Below are positions 26,026 to 35,004 of a DNA stretch of 64,000 bases, piece by piece (positions within the stretch are counted from its first letter, which is position 1; each line of letters begins with the position of its first letter). Under the pieces are notes generated by a model. The model did not search any database and was not told where the DNA came from. It was given only the letters and a program-made list of their open reading frames with translations. The stretch comes from UBA7703 sp034926785. Lineage in GTDB: Bacteria > Bacillota > Clostridia > Christensenellales > CAG-138. Where the stretch lies: positions 62,001 through 126,000 of the forward strand of contig JAYFQU010000037.1 of the NCBI GenBank assembly GCA_034926785.1. The letters run 5' to 3'. The position numbers were made by a program, and so were the translations under genes.

Positions 26026-27007
26026 AGAGCTCCCTCAATCTTTCCGCAATCACCGCGTCGTCCAGCCGGTTTCTCTTCACGGTTAAAATCAAACGAATTG
26101 CTTTTGCCTCGCGGTCCCGCGCGAGATAGTACCCGACAACAGGGAATATCGTCATCACCTCATGGCGATGGTCGTTGACCAGCGAGAGCAGATAGTCGTC
26201 CCGCGTTTTTTCCAGCATCGCGATGCTGCCGGAGACGAGCATTCTGGATAATCCGTCCTGCAGCGCGGCTTTTGCGGTGCTGCCCGATATGGCGCGCGTC
26301 AGCGTCTCTGCGGAAAGTTCATAGGCGTCAATAAGCGCTTCCGCTTTAACGCCTGCGCTTGGCAGAAGAACATCCTTTAAATCCTCCTTCTGCGCGCCCA
26401 TCGCACGCATACGCAGGAATGCAATCACATTGTTAAAGTCGCACAGTGCGGCAAAATACTGCCGAATAAACGGTTCTTTCATCGCTGCAGATGCAGACAA
26501 GCAATGTTTATGATAACCATAATCAACCATCACGCTCACGAGCTGCGGCTCCGGCGTAATCTTCAGCTTTGCTTCCAGCTGTTGGAGCGATTGTTCCATC
26601 GCCTCTGGCAGAAGATCGTATCTCGCCACCGCCGTCATACCGGTCAGTTGCTCTTGCGAAAAAAGCCCGCCTTCCTGAAACGGAAACTCGCCCGTATTCA
26701 GCATACGCGCTTTGATCAGTACCTTGAGATTTTGCGCGTCCGTCTGCAGCAAAAACAAGTCCGTCAAGGCAGAATCGGGAGAAAGTTCTTTTATCGTTTC
26801 CGCGGTTTGCCTGCGTACGGACTCAATCATACGCTCAGCATCCTCACCCGTCGCGTCCGGCAAATTGCCATACTTCGCGTCGGAGAGCATGCGCAAGGCG
26901 TCCTCCAGTGTACCCTCGGCCATGCGGCGGACGGCGTCCCTGCCAAAGAGCGACTTTTCCAGCGCGCTGATACGCGCGCAGGCATAGGCGTAACTTGGCT
27001 GTGGCAT
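26018..27007 (-). CDS. ntpC: V/A-type ATPase subunit C (d)
   Basis: 329 aa, all-helical, starting YAYACARISALEKSLF with the family's repeat of arginine-rich motifs. The subunit sits as a funnel between the rotor ring and the D/F shaft. Overlaps ntpF by 8 bases and follows ntpE by 17. Confidence 0.93.
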   Translation of the reverse strand: MPQPSYAYACARISALEKSLFGRDAVRRMAEGTLEDALRMLSDAKYGNLPDATGEDAERMIESVRRQTAETIKELSPDSALTDLFLLQTDAQNLKVLIKARMLNTGEFPFQEGGLFSQEQLTGMTAVARYDLLPEAMEQSLQQLEAKLKITPEPQLVSVMVDYGYHKHCLSASAAMKEPFIRQYFAALCDFNNVIAFLRMRAMGAQKEDLKDVLLPSAGVKAEALIDAYELSAETLTRAISGSTAKAALQDGLSRMLVSGSIAMLEKTRDDYLLSLVNDHRHEVMTIFPVVGYYLARDREAKAIRLILTVKRNRLDDAVIAERLRELYG

Positions 27008-27024
27008 GATATCCTCCCCTCCGC

Positions 27025-27609
27025 TCAGTCAAAGAGCAACTGATAGACCGTCGTCTCCTCTTCGTCCCGAATTTCGCTCAACAGCGAACGAAACGAACAG
27101 TCTTTTTCATACCCGTCGCCGAGCAGAATAAACCCGCCGTCAATCGCCGCATGATCCGGCGAAAGCGACAACCGTTTTTGCGGCATTGCGGCGATGAGCG
27201 ATTGTAGCGCTTCACGATCAGCGGGCGCGGGAACTACAGTCTCCCCGCCCTCCGCCTCCGTCACAAGCAAGTGCGCGCAAATAAGTTTGCGTTTCTCCGT
27301 ATCCAGCGTGATCATCGCCTCGTAGGCCTGCGAAAAAGCCGCGTCAATCACAGCGCGCTTCTTGCGAAGCGTGTCCTTCTTCCCGTCCAGCGTAGCTCTG
27401 GTTTGATACCCGCTGATCAGGCTTTTTCCCGCCGCCTCGCGCTGGCTCCTGAGCTCCGCACCGCGTGCCAAGAGCGCTTTTTCACTCGAGGCGAAAATCT
27501 CATCCGCCGCGGCTTGCGCTTCCGCGCGAACAGCGGTTGCTTCCGCCTCAGCCTCGCCGATGATTCGCTCGGCAAGTTTATTCGTACCGGAGATGGTTGT
27601 CGTTGACAT
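27025..27609 (-). CDS. ntpE: V/A-type ATPase subunit E (peripheral stalk)
   Basis: 194 aa from ATG 27609, with AAGGAG eight bases upstream; an ATG at 27657 overlaps ntpK and lacks a site. A long N-terminal Ala/Glu helix (KLAERIIGEAEAEATAVRAEAQ) pairs with subunit G/H in the stator, and the C-terminal globular part binds the head. Ends with DEEETTVYQLLFD. Confidence 0.93.
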   Translation of the reverse strand: MSTTTISGTNKLAERIIGEAEAEATAVRAEAQAAADEIFASSEKALLARGAELRSQREAAGKSLISGYQTRATLDGKKDTLRKKRAVIDAAFSQAYEAMITLDTEKRKLICAHLLVTEAEGGETVVPAPADREALQSLIAAMPQKRLSLSPDHAAIDGGFILLGDGYEKDCSFRSLLSEIRDEEETTVYQLLFD

Positions 27610-27649
27610 TGGGCTGCTCCTTATCGTGCAATCTGTCGCTGCTCTTCTA

Positions 27650-28132
27650 TTAGCCAATTCTTACGCCGTTGACCAGCAGGAAGGAGATCAGAAGAGAAAG
27701 AACCGCGTAGGTTTCCACCATGACGGTCATCAGCATCGCCTTACCGAATTCCTCCGGCTTCTTTGCGACGAGATTGATGCCTGAAACCGCAACCTTCCCC
27801 TGCGCAATGGCCGAGAGCCAACCACCAAACGCCGCGGGGCAAGCGGCAAAGAGCAGATTCAATCCATTGGTAACGGTCACGGCCTGAACCGCGCCGCCGA
27901 GAAGACCCGCTTTGGTCGCGATGACAAACGCAATCAGCAGGCCGTAGATTCCCTGCGTACCCGGTAAAAGCTGGAGAAGCAGGCAGGAGCCAAATCGATC
28001 CGGATCTTCCGAAACGACGCCTGCGGCCGCCTGACCGGCCATTCCAACGCCGATTGCGCTGCCTACGCCCGCCATTGCGGCGGAGAGAACCGCGGCCGCT
28101 GCCGCCAGAACGATGCCCCAATTGATATCCAT
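27650..28132 (-). CDS. ntpK: V/A-type ATPase rotor subunit K (proteolipid), Na+-type ligands
   Basis: 160 aa with four membrane helices, i.e. two fused hairpins with one ion carboxylate. Residues matching the Na+ site of Enterococcus hirae NtpK are present: L56, T59 and Q60 (LLPGTQGIYG), Q111 (IAQGK) and E140 (MVETY). The first hairpin lacks an equivalent Glu. This predicts a sodium-translocating rotor. GAGG-type site upstream; flanked by ntpI and ntpE. Confidence 0.95.
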   Translation of the reverse strand: MDINWGIVLAAAAAVLSAAMAGVGSAIGVGMAGQAAAGVVSEDPDRFGSCLLLQLLPGTQGIYGLLIAFVIATKAGLLGGAVQAVTVTNGLNLLFAACPAAFGGWLSAIAQGKVAVSGINLVAKKPEEFGKAMLMTVMVETYAVLSLLISFLLVNGVRIG

Positions 28133-28161
28133 AGAAAGTTCCTCCTTATACGATCTGTGAT

Positions 28162-30114
28162 CTATTCATTCGTAATGACTGCCGATTCATTGACGATGCG
28201 CACGTGCTTGGTTCGATATCCCAGCGGCTGAAACGCCCGTCCGCCCGCCTCATAAAACTTTCCAAAAAACTCGACATATTGCAATCTGGCACAATGCACA
28301 AACGCGCCAAGTGTATTGATTGCGAGTCCAAACCCGTGGAGCGCAATCAGCAGCGCGCCGGCGATGATGGTGCCCAAAATTTTGAGTATGCTATTCGGCG
28401 AGGTCATCAGCATGCCGCAAAGGTCGTTAAACACCGTCGCGATTACGCCCGTCGCTACACCGAGGGCAAAAAGGCGCGAATAGGACAGAATATCCGAAAG
28501 ATAGCCCGAGATCTGATACAGCTCAAACAACCCCTGCGCCGTCCGGCCAACGGGATTTTTTGCCTCTCTGCCCTTAAAGAGCAGCAGCGTTGCCGCCCCG
28601 AGAATCGCCATGTACATACCAATTTTCCCAACCGGTTTGGGAACGCCCGCAAGCACACTGGCAACGCCAAAGACAACGAGACCAACCAGCACAAAGATCC
28701 AGGAAAGCGTATCATAGATCGCCGTCTGCCAGTCCCCGCGGGACAACGCGATCTTCATCTTAAGACCAAGCCCGAAGAGGATATGCAGAATGCCCAGCCC
28801 GAAGCAGATGATAAGCATCCCGATGGGATCTGTCATCGGATCAAGAATCAGCGGGAACCTGTCAACCGTTCCAAAGAGCACGTCGAAGTCCATGCCGAAA
28901 AATGTCCCGATGAGCACGCCCCAGATAACCGTTGAAAGACCGCCCCAGAACAGCACGCGCGCAAAGCCCGCCGTTCCGCCCGTTGGCTTTTTCAGCTTTA
29001 AGAACAGCAAGCACAGGAGCGAAAGCACCAGCCCATAGCCCGTGTCGCTGAGCATCATACCAAAGAGAAGCACGTAAAACGGAGTCATATATGGCGTTGC
29101 GTCAATTCCCTTTGGATCAGGACGCGAATACAGGTTCGTGACCTGTTCAAACGGGGTGTTAAATCTGTTGTTCTCCACATACGAAGGAGGCCCCTCTGCT
29201 TCCTCCGGTTCGCGCACTTCAAGAAAATACGCGTCCGTAACGGAAGCGACGGCTTGCTCCACCACCGCTTGCTGATCCGCCGGAATCCAGCCTTCGAGTT
29301 GGAATGTGGCGTTGGAACGCGCCAGTTCTGTAGCCGCCAATGCACGGTCGCGTTCAATCGCCGCCGCGTCAAACGCGCGCTCTACCAAATCGTTCTTCCC
29401 GCTGGCAGCTTCGCAGAGCCCCGACTCCAGCTCAACCTTTTTTGCAGTGAGCGTGCGATTTTTTTCGGAGAGCTCTACCATCGCCTCGGCTGGCGTTCCG
29501 CTTAATTTAGGAAATGCGAAGTCTGTCCACGCCAGTGACTTTAAAAAGTTTGCGACGCTCTTTGCTTCGCCATTCGGGCAGGCGACAACGCAAGTTCTCT
29601 CAATGCCTTCGTTAAAAAGCTGATATTCCGACGTTGCGTCGATGTTTTGAAGTTTATCGACATCCGCGGCTGCAATGGTTCCGGTAAAATACTTAACACG
29701 TTTGCTGGTCTGATAGGCCTGCATATCCGCCGGAAACGAAGACCAAGGGCGCAGGGACTCGATCATCGTTTCATTTTTATCAATTTCGCTCTTGGTCGCG
29801 GCTAGTTCGCGGGAGAGCGCGCTCAGTTTTTCTGAAAGTGCGATCGCCTCCGGAAGCGACTGGGCAATCTCCGTGGCCCGGACCTCCGGCGCGGCGGCAA
29901 ACATTCCCCTCTTCCATGCATAGGGGCGAATGGTTTTCAGCGCGTCGGAAAGGGTCTGCAAGCGCGCTGTAGCGCGCTCTAGCAGAGCGCCGCCCGCGCC
30001 TTCCCCTTCGAACGGGATCACCTCGACCGCGCGCGTCGCCTGCAGGGCGCTTAATATGTCCGCTTCGTCGCCTTTATGCGCAATCAGCGTTATTCGCTTC
30101 ATTGAAACGATCAT
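28162..30114 (-). CDS. ntpI: V/A-type ATPase subunit I (a), membrane stator
   Basis: 650 aa. The N-terminal ~330 residues are a cytosolic alpha/beta plus coiled-coil arm; the rest has about eight membrane segments. It forms the ion half-channels facing the K ring. The motif LLFGMMLSDTGYGL marks the start of the membrane domain. ATG at 30114 overlaps the G/H stop (ATGA), with AAGGTGA nine bases upstream. Confidence 0.95.
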   Translation of the reverse strand: MIVSMKRITLIAHKGDEADILSALQATRAVEVIPFEGEGAGGALLERATARLQTLSDALKTIRPYAWKRGMFAAAPEVRATEIAQSLPEAIALSEKLSALSRELAATKSEIDKNETMIESLRPWSSFPADMQAYQTSKRVKYFTGTIAAADVDKLQNIDATSEYQLFNEGIERTCVVACPNGEAKSVANFLKSLAWTDFAFPKLSGTPAEAMVELSEKNRTLTAKKVELESGLCEAASGKNDLVERAFDAAAIERDRALAATELARSNATFQLEGWIPADQQAVVEQAVASVTDAYFLEVREPEEAEGPPSYVENNRFNTPFEQVTNLYSRPDPKGIDATPYMTPFYVLLFGMMLSDTGYGLVLSLLCLLFLKLKKPTGGTAGFARVLFWGGLSTVIWGVLIGTFFGMDFDVLFGTVDRFPLILDPMTDPIGMLIICFGLGILHILFGLGLKMKIALSRGDWQTAIYDTLSWIFVLVGLVVFGVASVLAGVPKPVGKIGMYMAILGAATLLLFKGREAKNPVGRTAQGLFELYQISGYLSDILSYSRLFALGVATGVIATVFNDLCGMLMTSPNSILKILGTIIAGALLIALHGFGLAINTLGAFVHCARLQYVEFFGKFYEAGGRAFQPLGYRTKHVRIVNESAVITNE

Positions 30115-30425
30115 GCCGTTTTCGTCACCTTATCCAAAAGATAGGATACCGCCCGGGGAAGCCTTTCCTGCGCGCACGCGCAGATTGCGTCAGCCTCCTG
30201 CTGCAATGCGCTTAGCATGTTCGCGGAGATCTCTTCGCCTTCCTTCCGCGCGCATTCCAGCCGCGCATGCAATTCGATTCGCTCCGTATCTTCCAGTTTG
30301 GAGAGGGCAACTTTCGCATCTTCACGCGCTTTTTGAGATATTTCTCTCGCTTGAGTCACAGCGGAGGTACGGATTTCCTCTGCGCGCTGTTCCGCCGCTG
30401 CAATTTCGTCAATCACCGATCTCAT
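30111..30425 (-). CDS. ntpG: V/A-type ATPase subunit G/H (peripheral stalk)
   Basis: 104 aa from ATG 30425, six bases after GGAGGG; upstream ATG 30497 has no such site. It is a single Ala/Glu/Arg-rich coiled coil (IDEIAAAEQRAEEIRTSAVTQ) of the length expected for the H/G stalk partner of subunit E. First gene of the operon G-I-K-E-C-F-A-B-D. Confidence 0.88.
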   Translation of the reverse strand: MRSVIDEIAAAEQRAEEIRTSAVTQAREISQKAREDAKVALSKLEDTERIELHARLECARKEGEEISANMLSALQQEADAICACAQERLPRAVSYLLDKVTKTA

Positions 30426-30729
30426 GTAAACCCTCCAGAATCCAGAATATTTAAAATGAATCGATAGGAATTTTCTTGATTCGATTCTGCAGACCATTTT
30501 GATATTACCATATCTTTTCAGCCAATGGAAATAGCTTTATGCAAAATTTATAAATTTTTGTATAATTGTTAAGTTGTATGAAATCATTGCCGTGATTGCT
30601 CAACAACGGACAAATCAGTCGGTCCGAGCAGATCGATCCTACAAAAAAGAAGCGCGAACCACACGGAGGCTTACCGTTCTGTGTAAGCCAATCCGCAAGT
30701 CCGCGCTGCAATCCTGTGTCGTTTATCGA
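30426..30729. promoter_or_regulatory. Intergenic region: V-ATPase leader/promoter and upp terminator
   Basis: 304 bases without a gene. The part near ntpG (about 30480-30600) is markedly AT-rich and must hold the V-ATPase promoter; the best candidate I see is weak (TTCCAT, 17 bp, TAATAT on the minus strand). It contains a perfect 16-base palindrome AAAATTTATAAATTTT at 30543-30558, a possible operator, and GAATCGA...TCGATTC in the 5' UTR. The upp terminator takes up 30643-30706. Confidence 0.4.
30643..30706 (-). terminator. Terminator after upp
   Basis: Minus-strand two-tier hairpin: outer GCGCGGAC/GTTCGCGC arms and inner GGCTTAC/GTAAGCC stem, followed by TTCTTTTTTG. It ends the DUF1385-prmC-prfA-sua5-rpiB-upp transcript ahead of the V-ATPase genes. 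Confidence 0.75.
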
Positions 30730-31359
30730 TTATTTCGTTCCGAACAGACGATCGCCCGCATCTCCAAGCCCCGGCACGATGTAGCCGTGGTCATTGAGCT
30801 TTTCGTCCACATGCGCAACGTAGATATCCACATCCGGATGCGCCTTCTGCATAGCGGCGATGCCTTCCGGGGCGGCAATCAGGCAGACAAAGCGGATGCT
30901 GGTAACGTTGTTCTGCTTGAGAATATGAATTGCCTCGATGCCGGAGTTGCCCGTTGCGAGCATCGGGTCTACGATGATGGTCTCGCGCTCCGCGATGTCC
31001 TGCGGCAGTTTGCAATAATAGCCCGTGGGCATCAGCGTATCGGGATTTCGATAGAGGCCGATATGTCCGACCTTTGCGTTCGGTATCAGGCTCATGATAC
31101 CATCGGCCATGCCAAGGCCGGCGCGGAGGATCGGAATCACCGCAATCTTCTCGTTAGCGAGCGTCTGGACGGTTGTCTTGCAAATTGGTGTTTCAATTTC
31201 AATTTCGCGCAGCGGCAGATCGCGCGTTACCTCATAGGCCATGAGCATGGCAAGCTCATAGACGAGTTCGCGGAACGCCTTGCAGCCGGTGTCCTTATCG
31301 CGGAGGAGTGAAAGTTTGTGCTGTACCAGCGGATGGTCAATGGTGATGGTTTTAGACAT
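30730..31359 (-). CDS. upp: Uracil phosphoribosyltransferase
   Basis: 209 aa. It makes UMP from uracil and PRPP in pyrimidine salvage. The PRPP loop DPMLATGNSGIEAI (~130) and the uracil-binding C-terminus YIVPGLGDAGDRLFGTK are complete. It follows rpiB by 12 bases. Upp directly upstream of the ATPase operon also occurs in Bacillus, where the operon is F-type. Confidence 0.97.
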   Translation of the reverse strand: MSKTITIDHPLVQHKLSLLRDKDTGCKAFRELVYELAMLMAYEVTRDLPLREIEIETPICKTTVQTLANEKIAVIPILRAGLGMADGIMSLIPNAKVGHIGLYRNPDTLMPTGYYCKLPQDIAERETIIVDPMLATGNSGIEAIHILKQNNVTSIRFVCLIAAPEGIAAMQKAHPDVDIYVAHVDEKLNDHGYIVPGLGDAGDRLFGTK

Positions 31360-31371
31360 AAATGAGCCTCC

Positions 31372-31818
31372 TTAATGTGTTTTTTCGTAGATGGATATTT
31401 TATCGATCCTGCGCTGATGCCGCTCGCCATGGAAAAACGGTTCGTTCAGCCAGATATCGACGATGCCCTGCGCCCGCACAGTGGTGGTGACGTTTGCGCC
31501 CAGCGCGAGTACATTGGTGTCATTGTGTTCGCGCGTCATCTTTGCGGAGTATTCGTCGGTCACAAGCGCGCAGCGAACGCCGTGCACTTTGTTTGCTGAA
31601 ATACTAACTCCGATACCAGTGGTGCAAATCACGATGCCACGGTCATATTCCCCGCGAGCAACCGCCTCCGCAACGGGAAATGCATAGTCCGGGTAGTCGA
31701 TGCTGCTCTTGTCATAGCACCCGTAATCTTTGATCTCGTGCCCTTGTTCCTTTAAATATGCAATCAGCGCGGTTTTCATGTCAAAGCCGCCATGATCGCC
31801 TCCGATGGCCAGTCTCAT
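31372..31818 (-). CDS. rpiB: Ribose-5-phosphate isomerase B
   Basis: 148 aa from ATG 31818 (MRLAIGGDHGGF), with GGAAGAG upstream; the ATG at 31845 gives an unlikely leader. Interconverts ribose 5-phosphate and ribulose 5-phosphate. The active-site Cys lies in ICTTGIGVSISANK, where most RpiB have CGTGIG, a Gly-to-Thr change beside the Cys. HDxNVLALG is present as HNDTNVLALG. Confidence 0.95.
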   Translation of the reverse strand: MRLAIGGDHGGFDMKTALIAYLKEQGHEIKDYGCYDKSSIDYPDYAFPVAEAVARGEYDRGIVICTTGIGVSISANKVHGVRCALVTDEYSAKMTREHNDTNVLALGANVTTTVRAQGIVDIWLNEPFFHGERHQRRIDKISIYEKTH

Positions 31819-31907
31819 GCTCTCTCTTCCTTTCTCCATATTCAAAACCTGACAGGCGGTCGCGTATTACCAGCGTTTAACCCGGCAAACAACTGTCAAT
31901 TTAAAAA

Positions 31908-32996
31908 TCACGCGTCTTCTCTCGTTCCCGCATCTACAATGTGGAACCCTGCCGCGCGCAGCAGGCGGTTCATATAGGCAAGGCCCTCGTCCTCCGCGGG
32001 AATTCCTTCCGCAAAAATCAGATCGGCGCGCGTGTCCATATCCCGCAACGCGGAAAATAAGTTTGCGCAGAGCATCTCCGGCTCGTTCCGGCTGCCTAAG
32101 ACGCGATGTCGTCTCCCCCGATAATATTGCTTCGTCTCCTCCGTTGCGGCAATCTCCGGTGTTTTCCCCTCGGCCTCCGCGTTTCGATACAGCGCGTTGA
32201 TACGCTTTGCCGCCTGTTCCGGCGAGCCGAGCACGACGACGACCTCCGCGTTCGGCGCATAATGCTGATATTTCATCCCGGGCGAAGCGGCGGTTTCGCC
32301 GTTCTTCATCGGCTTTAGAATGCTGTCCGCTACGCGCACCTCGCCGATCACAGCCGCGAGCATCTCCCGCGTTACTGCGCCGGGACGTAGAATAGTCGGC
32401 TCGCCGACGAGAGAGAGAACCGTGGATTCTACGCCATATTTACAGGGCCCTCCGTCAATAATCAGCGGAATTCGTCCGTTCAGATCATCCCAAACGTGCT
32501 GCGCGGTGGTTGGGCTCGGCTTGCCGGAACGGTTTGCGCTCGGCGCCGCAATTGGCACACCCGCTTTGCTAATCAGCGCGCGGGCTGTCTTGTTCAGCGG
32601 CATACGAACGGCGACGGTATCCAGCCCCGCCGTGACCTCATCCGGCACGCAGTTGCTCTTGGGCGCAATCAGCGTCAGCGGTCCCGGCCAGAACGTGTCC
32701 ATCAATATCTGCGCCTGCTTGGGAATCCGGCGCCAAAGCTGTTTCACGTCGCTCTTTTTCGAGATGTGTTCAATGAGCGGATTATCCGCCGGTCTTCCCT
32801 TCGCCGCAAATATTTTTGCGACCGCAGCGCTGCTTAATCCGTCCGCGCCAAGACCGTAGACCGTTTCGGTTGGAAACGCAACCAACTCTCCCGCTTGAAT
32901 TAACCTGGCGCCTTGAATGGTGCCCGCTTCCTCTTGGCGAACCGCGTTGATCACCTGTGTTTCAAACGCGTGTTCCGATTCTGTTTGATTTTGCAT
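31908..32996 (-). CDS. tsaC: L-threonylcarbamoyladenylate synthase (Sua5 long form)
   Basis: 362 aa from ATG 32996 just after the prfA stop. It makes threonylcarbamoyl-AMP for t6A37 modification of ANN-decoding tRNAs. The YrdC domain (~25-215) holds the KGRPADNPL and APSANRSGKPSPT motifs; a linker with PGMKYQHYAP leads to the C-terminal Sua5 domain, so this is the two-domain Sua5 rather than short TsaC. About 90 bases separate it from rpiB. Confidence 0.95.
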   Translation of the reverse strand: MQNQTESEHAFETQVINAVRQEEAGTIQGARLIQAGELVAFPTETVYGLGADGLSSAAVAKIFAAKGRPADNPLIEHISKKSDVKQLWRRIPKQAQILMDTFWPGPLTLIAPKSNCVPDEVTAGLDTVAVRMPLNKTARALISKAGVPIAAPSANRSGKPSPTTAQHVWDDLNGRIPLIIDGGPCKYGVESTVLSLVGEPTILRPGAVTREMLAAVIGEVRVADSILKPMKNGETAASPGMKYQHYAPNAEVVVVLGSPEQAAKRINALYRNAEAEGKTPEIAATEETKQYYRGRRHRVLGSRNEPEMLCANLFSALRDMDTRADLIFAEGIPAEDEGLAYMNRLLRAAGFHIVDAGTREDA

Positions 32997-32997
32997 A

Positions 32998-34071
32998 TCA
33001 GTCCGATTCCTTGGAAAGCATTTCACTCCGCTCGGCAAGGATTAGTGCGTCGATCAGCTCATCCATATCCCCGTCCAGAAATGCTTCTAGCTTATAGAGC
33101 GTAACGCCGATCCGATGATCCGTCACGCGCCCCTGCGGAAAATTATAGGTGCGGATGCGCTCGCTGCGATCGCCGGAGCCAATCTGGCTTTTTCTTGCGC
33201 CGGCGCGCTCCGCGTCCTGCTTACTCTGATAATAGTCATAAAGCCGGCTCTTGAGCACGCGCATAGCTTGTTCCTTGTTTTTAAGCTGCGATTTTTCGTC
33301 CTGGCAAGACACAACCATCCCCGTCGGAAGGTGCGTGATGCGAATGGCGGACTCCGTCTTGTTGACGTGCTGCCCGCCCGCGCCGCTGGAACGGTAGGTG
33401 TCGATTCTCAGGTCGCCGTCCTTGATCTCAATCTGAACGTCATCTATCTCCGGCAAAACGGCAACCGTGGCCGCGCTTGTATGGATGCGCCCCTGCGATT
33501 CCGTCTCCGGTACGCGCTGCACGCGATGAACCCCGCTTTCAAACTTCAGCCTGCTGAATGCGCCTCGCTTGCCGCCGATTGACAGAACAACCTCCTTTAC
33601 CCCGCCCATATCGGTGAGGTTGCTGGAAAGATATTCCACCTTGTATCCGTTTCGTTCGGCATAGCGCAGATACATGCGCAGTAAATCCGCGCCAAAGAGG
33701 GAAGCTTCGTCCCCGCCCGTTCCCGCGCGAACCTCCAGAATAACATCTTTGTCGTCGTTGGGATCCTTTGGCAGGAGCAGCATATGAATCTGTTCGTCCA
33801 ACGACTGAAGCTTTGATTCGAGCTCTTCGATCTCCGCGTGTACCAGTTCCTTCATTTCGGCTTCGAGGCGGTCATTCAGCATTGCTTGGCAGGTTGCGAG
33901 CGCCCCTTCCGCCGCTTTGTATTCCTCATAGGCCGCGACAATCTCTTCCAGCGAAGCTCGCTCCTTCACCATTTCGCGCCATTGGTCGCGGTCGTTCATC
34001 GCGTCCGGCGCTGCGAGCTGCTCTGAGAGAAAGTCAAAGCGCAGTTTAATCCCTTGTAGTTTGTCGGTCAT
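32998..34071 (-). CDS. prfA: Peptide chain release factor 1
   Basis: 357 aa from ATG 34071, with GGAGGT three bases upstream. RF1 reads UAA and UAG. The codon-recognition tripeptide is P-E-T (RVPETESQGR), fitting the RF1 PxT rule, and the peptidyl-hydrolysis loop SGAGGQHVN is intact near residue 228. prmC, whose product methylates this GGQ glutamine, lies 110 bases upstream. Confidence 0.98.
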   Translation of the reverse strand: MTDKLQGIKLRFDFLSEQLAAPDAMNDRDQWREMVKERASLEEIVAAYEEYKAAEGALATCQAMLNDRLEAEMKELVHAEIEELESKLQSLDEQIHMLLLPKDPNDDKDVILEVRAGTGGDEASLFGADLLRMYLRYAERNGYKVEYLSSNLTDMGGVKEVVLSIGGKRGAFSRLKFESGVHRVQRVPETESQGRIHTSAATVAVLPEIDDVQIEIKDGDLRIDTYRSSGAGGQHVNKTESAIRITHLPTGMVVSCQDEKSQLKNKEQAMRVLKSRLYDYYQSKQDAERAGARKSQIGSGDRSERIRTYNFPQGRVTDHRIGVTLYKLEAFLDGDMDELIDALILAERSEMLSKESD

Positions 34072-34181
34072 TGTACCTCCGCTGTGCGGGCCGAACAAAA
34101 TTTGCTTTATCCCATATCCGTCCGCAAAGTTCCTCTTTCAGACGGATCGGAAATGCCTTTTCAGCCTTCTGTTTACCGTCG

Positions 34182-35003
34182 TTATGGCTCTATTACCAGA
34201 ACGCGATCATTTCCACATAAATCCTTTAACACGCTTGTCTTCGCATCAAACAGCGCCGCAGCAGCCTTCGCCTGTGTGCTGCCGATTTCCAGAAGAAGCG
34301 TACCGTCCTTGTTGAGGTGCTTTTGATACGTTTTAGCGATGGCGCGGTAAAAGTCCAGTCCGTCTTCTCCGCCAAAGAGCGCCATCTTCGGCTCAAAGGA
34401 AACCTCTCTTTGCAGTGCATCCATATCCGCTTGAGAAAGATAGGGGGGGTTGCAAGCAATCAGGTCATAAGACTGGGTTACGGATGCAAACAGATCGCTC
34501 AGCTTCAGCGATATCTGCACCTCGTTCAGATCCGCGTTTTCCTGCACAAGCGACAGCGCATCCTGGCTGATATCCGCCGCTGTGACGGCTATGCCGCCCA
34601 GCTTCGCAATGGATATACCGATGCATCCGCTGCCCGCGCATAGATCGAGGCAGGTTCGATATCCGCGCTCTTGAATCAGCTTCAATGCAGTTTCACAGAG
34701 CAGTTCCGTGTCCTGCCTCGGAATCAGCGCCCGGCTGTCCACATAAAACGGCAAGCCCATAAACGACCATTCGCCGAGGATGTATTGCAGCGGTTCTCCG
34801 GCTACTCTGCGCTCCAGCATCTCGCCAACCACCGCAATCTGCTCCTCGTCCGCCTGAACCCATGTGTGCACCATCAGTGCGGCGGGCTCCACCCCAATCA
34901 CCGCGGAAACAATCAGCTTCGCCTGCTGCGCCGCCTCTTCACCCGCAACGGGCTCCAGGCGGAGTTGAGCAAGCCTTACAAGTTCCGTTACGGACATGGT
35001 CAC
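34182..35003 (-). CDS. prmC: Release factor glutamine methyltransferase
   Basis: About 273 aa. The catalytic NPPY is in LIACNPPYLSQADM and the SAM site is DLCAGSGCIGISIA. It N5-methylates the Gln of the GGQ motif in release factors. I take GTG at 35003 as the start since AAAGGAG stands 10 bases upstream; the ATG at 34997 is 16 bases away. The ribosome site lies inside the last codons of the DUF1385 gene, suggesting coupling. Confidence 0.93.
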   Translation of the reverse strand: MTMSVTELVRLAQLRLEPVAGEEAAQQAKLIVSAVIGVEPAALMVHTWVQADEEQIAVVGEMLERRVAGEPLQYILGEWSFMGLPFYVDSRALIPRQDTELLCETALKLIQERGYRTCLDLCAGSGCIGISIAKLGGIAVTAADISQDALSLVQENADLNEVQISLKLSDLFASVTQSYDLIACNPPYLSQADMDALQREVSFEPKMALFGGEDGLDFYRAIAKTYQKHLNKDGTLLLEIGSTQAKAAAALFDAKTSVLKDLCGNDRVLVIEP

Positions 35004-35004
35004 A

